Source of the DNA: a virus
Length of the DNA: 34,039 nt
Virus record (IMG/VR): IMGVR_UViG_3300025869_000046
Location: 1 to 34,039 of that record
Direction: 5' to 3' (one strand)
Notes under the pieces: model-generated
The model's input: the letters and a program-made list of their open reading frames with translations, nothing else
Databases searched by the model: none
Told to the model about the DNA's origin: nothing
Shown here: positions 28,240-34,039 of the stretch, one piece after another
Layout of the letters: the number at the start of each line of letters is the position of its first letter
Numbering within the stretch: position 1 is the stretch's first letter
Translations under genes and position numbers: made by a program

Positions 28240-30192
28240 TTGAAAGTAACAAACCTTCCCTTCGGGGAAATGGTTCGGCATTTCATTGATGCTTTTAATT
28301 CAGTTAACTTTGACGAGCATGAGGATTCAATCGGATGGTTGTTTCCAAATGACGGCATGGATACTTGGGAATTCCAAGGACTAACTGAAGAAACACAGTA
28401 TCAAATGTTCAGAGATAGAGTAAAAAGTATAATTACAGAGAAGCAATTCTCTAGTTTACATAGCTCTATTGGCATAAATAACGAGTACGTAAATGGTATA
28501 AGTTATCGTGACAAGTTATCTCAAATAGCCGAAGAAGTTATCAATAATACAAAGTGGGAAGTCGAGCATGCAGACGGAACTCTTAGAGTAAGATTCTTTG
28601 AGTTTGTCCCTTCACGTCCTGATATGAAACACTGGTTGTTTCTATCTTATGACGGGGAAGAGAATCGTTATGGCTCAGTGGCTACTCACTATCGTATCGA
28701 GCAACATAAGAACAAGTTGACGGCTGGTGTAAGCATAAGAGAGGAATCTCGTACAAGAAGGCAATGTCCTACCTGTAGAAGCGTATGCAATCCTAATACT
28801 GAAATGTTCACTGTTGAACAGAGTCATGGATACGGTAATGTCAGACCACATAAAGTATGTGTACTATGTACAGTATACTTTCATGACTTCTACGACTTAG
28901 CTACAGGCAGATTTAGATATGTCGGTAGTGATGTAGATGTAGTGGACTTTGACATTGACGATATCAGAACTCAAGATAGAAGAAATCTAAACAGATTCGA
29001 CTTGATTGATTTCATATCTGACAAAGTTGGTACCTTACCATTTATGCCTAATGTAAGGCATGAAGATTACAGTTATGAACTTAACTGGAGTTATTGGACA
29101 ACCAATACAAATGGTGAAGTAGTAGCCATGCCAAGTGACCGTTATGGTAATCATATACAACGTAACAGAGCACATGAATCTAAACAGTATGCCAAACAAG
29201 GTATGCCGTTAGGAATGGAGCTTGAAGTGCAGTATAGGAAAACAGAACATAACCTAAGCAAAGGTATATCTACTTTCCTTAATCCTCTACATAAGGACTT
29301 TCCTTATGGAAATGAGAGATTGAGAACTATCAACAATCAGTTAGCTGTCGGTACATACGACACCTCAACTGGTAGACATGGTATGGAATTCAAGTTCCAA
29401 CCTATGTCATGGGAGTTCTTGAAAGGATTGCCAGAAGAGTTCTTTGCTACACTGCAGGAAAACTTCAGAGGATATCACGCTAAACGTTGTGGTATTCATT
29501 TGAATATACCTAAGTCAGTGCTAAGCAGTGGACAGTACTGGTTCTTTATAGCATTTCACAATATGGCTATGTTTAACTTTGAACATACGCCAGAAGGTGA
29601 TTACCATAATTTGCTAGGTGACATCTACCAAAGAGTAGATGTTGAGTATGCAAAATGGATGTATCTTAGTGAACCAACATTCCATACAGAAACTAATCCT
29701 TGTTGTGAGGCTCATCCACAAGATGAGTTCACTAATCAACAAAGAGTAGCTTGTGCAACTGCTAGATACCTAAACAGGTATAGAAGTAGTCCACAAAGGA
29801 GTTGTTGGATTAACATAGAGAATCCAGGCAGACTAGAAGTAAGAGCCTTTTCTTCAAATACAATGAAGGATAGACTTATTAAAAACTTTCAGTTTATGGA
29901 AGCTCTATTACTTTATTCTGATGCTGTAACTTACAACTATCAATCAAGTGTGTCGGGCAATGGTATTGCTTTAAATATCTTAGACTCGCTCACTATTGAT
30001 GAGTTTCAGTTAGTAAGCAAAATGCTAGATGAAGACATGTTCCTTAGATGGTATGTAATGTCTGGACTTGACAACAAGTATCCAGAATTGACACGTTATC
30101 TAAACAGAACAGGTCATCTGAATAGAATACAAACACAGATTGTAGATACGTCAGACCATTCTGACTTACAAACTGTTGTTAACTATAGCTAA
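28240..30192 (+). CDS. Amidoligase-like protein 1 (COOH-NH2 ligase, GS fold) with N-terminal extension
   Basis: The start is TTG at 28240 after AAAGGAG. In the 650-residue protein the C-terminal half has the Amidoligase_2 (PF12224) pattern: GMPLGMELEVQYRK (321-334), GRHGMEFKFQPMSW (378-391), CGIHLNIPKS (417-426) and GRLEVRAFSSN (530-540). These correspond to the ExE metal site, the G.E...P loop, the H.H-like segment and the ExR site of glutamine-synthetase-like ligases. The usual HVH is here IHLN. The N-terminal 320 residues are unusual and hold a zinc-finger-like group (CPTCRSVC near 176-183, CVLC near 207-210). Such ligases use ATP to form amide or peptide bonds. Its neighbours encode a GATase and a second ligase. 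Confidence 0.82.
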   Translation: MKVTNLPFGEMVRHFIDAFNSVNFDEHEDSIGWLFPNDGMDTWEFQGLTEETQYQMFRDRVKSIITEKQFSSLHSSIGINNEYVNGISYRDKLSQIAEEVINNTKWEVEHADGTLRVRFFEFVPSRPDMKHWLFLSYDGEENRYGSVATHYRIEQHKNKLTAGVSIREESRTRRQCPTCRSVCNPNTEMFTVEQSHGYGNVRPHKVCVLCTVYFHDFYDLATGRFRYVGSDVDVVDFDIDDIRTQDRRNLNRFDLIDFISDKVGTLPFMPNVRHEDYSYELNWSYWTTNTNGEVVAMPSDRYGNHIQRNRAHESKQYAKQGMPLGMELEVQYRKTEHNLSKGISTFLNPLHKDFPYGNERLRTINNQLAVGTYDTSTGRHGMEFKFQPMSWEFLKGLPEEFFATLQENFRGYHAKRCGIHLNIPKSVLSSGQYWFFIAFHNMAMFNFEHTPEGDYHNLLGDIYQRVDVEYAKWMYLSEPTFHTETNPCCEAHPQDEFTNQQRVACATARYLNRYRSSPQRSCWINIENPGRLEVRAFSSNTMKDRLIKNFQFMEALLLYSDAVTYNYQSSVSGNGIALNILDSLTIDEFQLVSKMLDEDMFLRWYVMSGLDNKYPELTRYLNRTGHLNRIQTQIVDTSDHSDLQTVVNYS

Positions 30193-30285
30193 CTAGATAG
30201 CTTGAGCCCATCTGAAATATGGTGGGCTCTGTGGTATCTAATAGTAGATACTGGGTTAATAGTACGATACCCAAAAAATTCGTAC
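30187..30285 (+). repeat. Multi-hairpin intercistronic element, copy 7
   Basis: AGCTAACTAGATAGCTTGAGCC start (AGC TAA is the end of the upstream gene). Stem 1: GAGCCCA (30204-30210) with TGGGCTC (30223-30229). Stem 2: GTATCTA (30234-30240) with TAGATAC (30245-30251). A further stem is either GGGT/ACCC (30253-30256, 30269-30272) or GTACGA/TCGTAC (30262-30267, 30280-30285). Confidence 0.82.
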
Positions 30286-30306
30286 AGTAAATAAGGAGGT
30301 ACACAA

Positions 30307-31398
30307 TTGTGTATTATAGCTAGTGTTCCAGCAGGAGCACAAGTAACCGAAGCCCAACTTGATGAGATGTGGTCACGCAACTCTGATGGTGGTGGGATAG
30401 CATACTTTGACAATGGTCAAATTGTCACAGAAAAGTCTATGGATGCGAAAGTATTCATAGCTAGAGTTCTTGAAGTTCAAGAAAAGTATGGTAATAGAGA
30501 CATATTAGTTCATATGAGAATAGCAACTCATGGTTCTATATGCCTTGAAAACAACCACCCATTTCAAGTTAACAAGAATACAGTCATGGCACACAATGGT
30601 ATTTTGCCTGAGGCATTTATACCACCTGTCAAGTCTGACTTGTCTGATACAAGGTTCTTCATAGAATACTTTATGAAGCATATCCCTGTATCAAAACTTG
30701 ATGACCCTTACTTCTGTGACATGGTTGACGGTATGATTAACCAGGGTTACGGAAATAAGTTGGTGTTCATGACATCAGCTCCAACTAAGTACGATACTTA
30801 CATTATCGGTGATTATCACGGTACTTGGGACAAGGGTATATGGTTCTCCAATGATAGTTACAAATCACGTAAGTGGTTAGGAATCAATCATAACCAAGGA
30901 GGACTTACCAAAGTTGGTTCATCTCTAGTGTCTGATAATTGCGATATTATCAACATAGATGATGACTTCGACATGACCAATGATAACTCAATCAATGACT
31001 GGATGACATGGTATCCAGATGTTTGGAGAGAGTTTCAAGAGCTTGGTGTTGTCAGCTTGGAAGAGTTGACGACATCATTCCGAGTCAAGTTGACTTGGGA
31101 TGGTCTAGTTTGTACCGAATGTGGTAACAAGGTGGAAGGTGTTTACAGTAGATATTGTGAAATAGACTGTGAATCAATAGCTCCAGTTTTGGACTGGTGT
31201 TATGAAAACCTTAACATGGACGATAGAGACATAGACATGCTGATGCACGAGGAAATGTTAATACAGATTCCAAGTGCTGAGGTTATAGACCAACCTAAAT
31301 TGTTTGATAACAAGGAAGGCGTCTATAAGAATAGCAAAAAATCTAAGACTAAAAAGACTAACAAGTCTACTAAGTCTAAGAAAAAAGCTAACAAGTAA
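30307..31398 (+). CDS. Class II glutamine amidotransferase (GATase, Ntn hydrolase)
   Basis: The start is TTG at 30307 after AAGGAGG, giving MCII; removal of Met exposes Cys2, the nucleophile of class II GATases. Supporting motifs: NSDGGGIAYF (25-34), LVHMRIATHG (67-76), ENNHPFQ and VMAHNGIL (81-100, the Asn-Gly oxyanion pair) and SDTRFFIEYF (113-122). The enzyme frees ammonia from glutamine and passes it to a partner. A C-terminal zinc-ribbon-like group (Cys269/272/284/288) and a lysine-rich tail (339-363) are additions. It lies between the two amidoligase genes, so the ammonia or an amide product probably goes to them. Its substrate is unknown. Confidence 0.9.
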   Translation: MCIIASVPAGAQVTEAQLDEMWSRNSDGGGIAYFDNGQIVTEKSMDAKVFIARVLEVQEKYGNRDILVHMRIATHGSICLENNHPFQVNKNTVMAHNGILPEAFIPPVKSDLSDTRFFIEYFMKHIPVSKLDDPYFCDMVDGMINQGYGNKLVFMTSAPTKYDTYIIGDYHGTWDKGIWFSNDSYKSRKWLGINHNQGGLTKVGSSLVSDNCDIINIDDDFDMTNDNSINDWMTWYPDVWREFQELGVVSLEELTTSFRVKLTWDGLVCTECGNKVEGVYSRYCEIDCESIAPVLDWCYENLNMDDRDIDMLMHEEMLIQIPSAEVIDQPKLFDNKEGVYKNSKKSKTKKTNKSTKSKKKANK

Positions 31399-31403
31399 TA
31401 ACA

Positions 31404-31441
31404 GGTAATCAAGTCCTGCCCTACGGGGCAGGCAGATTATC
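31404..31441 (+). repeat. Intercistronic hairpin, copy 8 (variant)
   Basis: GGTAATC (31404-31410) with GATTATC (31435-31441) encloses CCTGCCC (31415-31421) and GGGCAGG (31426-31432) around a TACG loop, a stable C(UACG)G tetraloop. The two-part outer/inner stem matches the family, but the AGCTAATAGCTCGGA flank is absent; the upstream protein also ends in Lys rather than Ser. Confidence 0.82.
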
Positions 31442-31459
31442 AATACTAAAAGGAGAAAT

Positions 31460-32038
31460 ATGAGTAAAGCAATACCTAAGTTCCTTCATGAAACATTGAA
31501 GGATACTATAGGAAAACTTAAAAATATGATATTTGCTACATCTGATGTAGTCAACATACATATTACATTTGAGGCAGAATGGGACGAACGTTGGATTGTG
31601 TCACAAAGAAGAACCTACCGACACAGGGAGAGTGTTCAGTTATATGACATTCTCGAATATTGTGACAAGTATGGTGAGTGGTTGCAAGCTATGCAAAGTA
31701 ATGACACAAGTCAAGCAATGGATATTGCTGATGCGTGCATTGAAGAGTATGAAGACTATTTCCAAGATAATGCCAGAGATTATGGTGATATCATGGATGA
31801 GGAAAATTATGACGAAGATTTCGACGAAGTAATTGACTCAACTAATAATGTCTTCATACGTGGCACTTCTCAACCACCTTCCATTAGAAGCGAGTGGGAA
31901 AAGTTCAGCAGAGTAACGGATACGTCTGGTGAGGCTTGGTACCTACATCCTTTGAGATGGATATTTGGTCTCAGACCAACACCTCTGACTCCCCAACAAC
32001 AGAGTAACTGGTTGGATAATGAATCAGAATCAAGCTAA
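31460..32038 (+). CDS. 192-aa acidic protein of the amidoligase cluster, unknown function
   Basis: ATG at 31460 has AAAGGAG upstream. The first 80 residues look folded (helical MSKAIPKFLHETLKDTIGKL, strand VVNIHITFEAEWDERW). The middle is very acidic (DACIEEYEDYFQDNARDYGD, then DEENYDEDFDEVIDS). A polar Pro-rich end follows (LRPTPLTPQQQSNW). I do not recognise a family. Lying between GATase and amidoligase 2, it is a candidate substrate, carrier or scaffold for those enzymes, which is inference from position only. It ends ESS (AGC TAA). Confidence 0.68.
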   Translation: MSKAIPKFLHETLKDTIGKLKNMIFATSDVVNIHITFEAEWDERWIVSQRRTYRHRESVQLYDILEYCDKYGEWLQAMQSNDTSQAMDIADACIEEYEDYFQDNARDYGDIMDEENYDEDFDEVIDSTNNVFIRGTSQPPSIRSEWEKFSRVTDTSGEAWYLHPLRWIFGLRPTPLTPQQQSNWLDNESESS

Positions 32039-32120
32039 CTAGTAGCTTACCTCCCTCTACTTAATTGTGGGGGGAGACAGGTACTAGTACCCGTTAAGTA
32101 CTACGACGTTACTGTAGTAC
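32033..32120 (+). repeat. Two-hairpin intercistronic element, copy 9
   Basis: AGCTAACTAGTAGCTTACC start, with AGC TAA ending the upstream gene. Outer ACTAGTA (32038-32044) pairs with TACTAGT (32082-32088), enclosing CTCCC/GGGAG (32051-32055, 32072-32076). Stem 2: GTACTAC (32098-32104) with GTAGTAC (32114-32120). Flank diverged, build kept. Confidence 0.8.
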
Positions 32121-32141
32121 ATACTAAATAAAAGGAGAACT

Positions 32142-33176
32142 ATGTGTATTAGCAACTGTTTCAGTAACTTAGACGCTACTGTAACAAACTACTCGCATAA
32201 ACCAGAAGTTAGGTATATACATGCCAAACAATTCGACAGTGAAGAAATTTATTTCGAAGCTATCGATGGAGGCAAAACTGTAGACTACCTACCTTCTATT
32301 GTATCAGCAACTGACGGCTTTATTCCTATGGGAGTAGAGTTGGAAGTAGAACATCTCAGAGATAATGAGCATGGGATTGACAGACACGAAGCAACTGAAG
32401 ATTGTCTTTATGACTTTCATCGTTACTTGCCGTGTCTATTACATGACCGTGATAATGTTATCAAGCAATTAGTAATTGCAAAATCTGATGGTTCGCTGAA
32501 CCATGGTGTTGAGTTCGTTACTCAACCTTTGACATTGGTTGCACATCACCAATTAAATTGGGATGCAACTCAAAACAAAGGGTTCTATGCTTGGAACGCA
32601 AGTACTGCAGGAATGCATGTACATGTACCCAAGTCATATTTCACAACGACTCAAACATGGTTGTTGCTTAAGCTATATCAAAACCTTTGGGCTAATCAAA
32701 GTGATTGGTTCAATTGGATTGCTGGTAGAGGAGAAAACGAATGGGCAAAACGTAATTTGCCACATCGTAACGATGCTACCAACCATTTACTTGCTGTAGC
32801 TGCAACCAAGTATGATGACAGACGAGATAGGTATTCGGCTCTGAGTTTTCAGAACCCATACACTATTGAGCACAGATTCTTTCGTTCTAACATGAATGAA
32901 GATGGTCTCATGAGTAGACTGGAATATATCCAAGCTACTTACGACTTTGTTGTTGTGCTTAGCAGACTAGATAAAACTAGTATGTTTGATGCTATATCTA
33001 ATGGACTAGGTAAACAATTACATATGTTTATCTGTGCTAACTCTACTGAGTATCACACACTAGCCCATAGATTAATGAACACTAATAAGTTTGGTGTTCG
33101 CTCTGGATTCGTTTCCAGAAGTGAAGTAATACCTTCACTAATCAATGGCTTAGAACAAGCCAGAAAGGAGGCTTAA
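32142..33176 (+). CDS. Amidoligase-like protein 2 (COOH-NH2 ligase, GS fold)
   Basis: ATG at 32142 follows AAAGGAG. This 344-residue protein shows the Amidoligase_2 motifs cleanly: MGVELEVEHLRD (63-74), KSDGSLNHGVEFVTQP (114-129), TAGMHVHVPKS (155-165, with HVH) and TIEHRFFRSN (241-250). These residues build the ATP/metal and acid-binding site of the glutamine-synthetase-like fold, so activity is plausible. It is shorter than amidoligase 1 and lacks the zinc-finger N-terminus. Its own N-terminus begins MCISNC, but nothing else suggests an Ntn hydrolase. With the GATase and amidoligase 1 it forms a probable modification pathway acting on a peptide, the cell wall or a phage product. Confidence 0.88.
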   Translation: MCISNCFSNLDATVTNYSHKPEVRYIHAKQFDSEEIYFEAIDGGKTVDYLPSIVSATDGFIPMGVELEVEHLRDNEHGIDRHEATEDCLYDFHRYLPCLLHDRDNVIKQLVIAKSDGSLNHGVEFVTQPLTLVAHHQLNWDATQNKGFYAWNASTAGMHVHVPKSYFTTTQTWLLLKLYQNLWANQSDWFNWIAGRGENEWAKRNLPHRNDATNHLLAVAATKYDDRRDRYSALSFQNPYTIEHRFFRSNMNEDGLMSRLEYIQATYDFVVVLSRLDKTSMFDAISNGLGKQLHMFICANSTEYHTLAHRLMNTNKFGVRSGFVSRSEVIPSLINGLEQARKEA

Positions 33177-33314
33177 TTGTTAAGCCTGTTTTTGATTGGC
33201 GTTGTCATGCCTATCATTGTTATATACCTTATAGCATGGTTAAGGTCTGACGGTCCAAACCCTAACAAGGATGTACGAAAGTATTTCCCTGACCTTAGGG
33301 ACATGGACGAATAG
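33177..33314 (+). CDS. 45-aa membrane protein
   Basis: TTG at 33177 starts immediately after the amidoligase stop (TAATTG), with AAGGAGG inside the upstream gene five bases before it. The peptide begins with a hydrophobic stretch (LSLFLIGVVMPIIVIYLIAW, preceded by Met) long enough for one transmembrane helix, then a polar end (RSDGPNPNKDVRKYFPDLRD...). The N-out or N-in orientation is not clear. It probably works with the amidoligase cluster, being translationally coupled to it. No family recognised. Confidence 0.7.
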   Translation: MLSLFLIGVVMPIIVIYLIAWLRSDGPNPNKDVRKYFPDLRDMDE

Positions 33315-33322
33315 TCCAATCA

Positions 33323-33377
33323 GCAACCCGTAGCTAGTCGGTAGCATTGGGGGGTTCGATTCCCCCCACGGGTGCTA
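33323..33377 (+). ncRNA. tRNA-like element without an anticodon arm
   Basis: ACCCGT (33326-33331) pairs with ACGGGT (33368-33373). A D-arm-like GCT/AGC (33333-33335, 33343-33345) encloses AGTCGGT, a normal D-loop sequence. A T-arm follows with six G-C pairs (33349-33354, 33362-33367) and the correct loop TTCGATT. Only ATT separates D-arm and T-arm, so there is no anticodon arm. The 3' end reads GCTA rather than CCA. The 12-nt continuous acceptor/T strand equals a tRNA's. It could be a decayed tRNA, a tRNA mimic, or an attP-like tRNA fragment. Confidence 0.68.
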
Positions 33378-33499
33378 AGGAGAAGACCAAATATTGTAGA
33401 GGGAGAATAAAGGATATCCGAATCTACAATTCGGTTTAGACCCACTGTAATGGGAACGCCATACCCTACTAATATGTTTGTCAGGCATATGGGTAGCAC

Positions 33500-33716
33500 G
33501 ACGGGGGAGAGGTGTGTCCAAACTGGATTTCAAGTTTCACCGATTTTTCGCCATCAGGCACCCCTTCATGCTCTCTGGCTTCACTTAATGTTAAAATTTT
33601 ATACTATTATTTTAGGGTATTTCAGTCATAAAAGAGATTCAAGATATTTACCCAAGACTCTCGATGAAAATGAGGTTATATCTTTAGGGTTATTTTTCAG
33701 TAATATGATGTCGAAA
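33500..33716. repeat. Non-coding repeat copy A (two conserved ends)
   Basis: The left block starts GACGGGGGAGAGGTGTGTCC (33500 on) and is followed by AAAC and TGGA. The right block TTTTTCAGTAATATGATGTC ends near 33716. Copy B (33786-33877) has the same two blocks in the same order with a shorter middle. In the left block GGGG, GGTG and TCCA can pair with CCCC, CACC and TGGA downstream. Confidence 0.72.
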
Positions 33717-33785
33717 CTCGCTCCGAACCTGCCATAGCTGTGTTTCCACAATGTATTAAGATATAGATAAATCTATTAAGGGCAA

Positions 33786-33877
33786 GACGGGGGAGAAGTG
33801 TATTCAAAATGAGTTTGAGCATCAGATTTAACATCAACCTACTATATATAGTGTTTTTTCAGTAAAGTGATGTCGAA
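33786..33877. repeat. Non-coding repeat copy B (two conserved ends)
   Basis: Left block GACGGGGGAGAAGTGTATTC, then AAAATGAG; right block TTTTTTCAGTAAAGTGATGT ending in CGAA. Within the left block TTCAAA can pair with TTTGAG, a changed version of the TCCAAA/TTTGGA stem at 25991-26007. The copy lies inside the TATTAAGGG/CCCTTAATA inverted repeat. Confidence 0.72.
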
Positions 33878-34005
33878 TGTACAGAATTCTTCGAGACTAA
33901 GTTATCTCCCTTAATAAATCTATTTAGATATGTTCAAATGCTCGAAGCGATTCTCAGGGAAGAGGAGACGACGGAACGTCGAGTCAATGTTTATAGGGTT
34001 TAATG

Positions 34006-34035
34006 TTGACACGGCTGGAGCTAAAGTGTTAGTTT
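34006..34035 (+). promoter_or_regulatory. Sigma-70-like promoter at right edge
   Basis: TTGACA (34006-34011) is a perfect -35, followed by an 18-nt spacer and TAGTTT (34030-34035), a moderate -10. It would drive a plus-strand gene beyond the window. Confidence 0.5.
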
Positions 34036-34039
34036 AGAT

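Larger units (their letters stand above)
33378..34039. other. Gene-free region with repeats and stems
   Basis: I see no convincing gene from 33315 to the window end. ATTGTAGA (33392-33399) pairs with TCTACAAT (33423-33430). TATTAAGGG (33774-33782) pairs with CCCTTAATA (33908-33916) and encloses one repeat copy. CGACG/CGTCG surrounds GAA near 33970-33982. The two long repeat copies described separately lie here. A 95-codon frame at 33450 has no ribosome site and was left out. Confidence 0.55.

Noticed and set aside
33450-33737. 95-codon plus-strand frame
   Set aside because: No ribosome site before its ATG, composition unlike its neighbours, and it runs through repeat copy A; the copy B equivalent is not open.

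Overview
The window is part of a tailed dsDNA phage genome, a siphovirus with an HK97-type head. A WhiB-family protein (21969-22295) points to an actinobacterial host, because that family is confined to Actinobacteria and their phages. The DNA is visibly AT-rich and most ribosome binding sites read AAAGGAGA, which would suit an aquatic low-GC actinobacterium; that host guess is inference. No integrase, lysis gene or polymerase lies in the window.

Left part (1 to about 22935, almost all on the minus strand): the late module, read right to left. It runs TerS, WhiB, a short unknown gene, a GlcNAc-type glycosyltransferase, a SET-domain protein, an FmdB-like zinc ribbon, an HNH nuclease, TerL, a portal with a long C-terminal extension, an HK97 prohead protease, the major capsid protein, a terminator with a UUCG loop, a small lysine-rich protein, the head-tail adaptor, an HTH/double zinc-ribbon protein, head closure, a 1203-aa protein of unknown function, tail terminator, a small acidic protein, major tail protein, the tail assembly chaperone pair with a canonical -1 frameshift site, and a tape measure protein cut by the left window edge. 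A 47-aa plus-strand gene with an SOS-box-like operator sits within this block.

Middle (about 22936-23163): a divergent control region. A near-leaderless promoter faces left to TerS, and a sigma-70-like promoter overlapped by an inverted repeat faces right.

Right part (23164-34039, plus strand): an early or middle operon of mostly tiny genes, many missed by length cut-offs, with an exonuclease, two glutamine-synthetase-like amidoligases and a class II glutamine amidotransferase. The last three resemble the predicted amidoligase/GATase peptide- or wall-modification systems.

The most unusual content here is RNA. (1) Nearly every gap between genes from 26.5 to 32.1 kb carries a recurring two-hairpin element. 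It starts inside the last codon and stop of the upstream gene, has conserved flanks, and its stem arms vary but keep pairing. (2) The 800-nt gene-free stretch 23930-24738 is packed with perfect hairpins and contains a tRNA-like minihelix; it looks like a large ornate non-coding RNA of the GOLLD/ROOL kind. (3) A tRNA-like element without an anticodon arm lies at 33.3 kb. (4) A GGGGGA...TCAAA stem-loop motif recurs three times in non-coding DNA.
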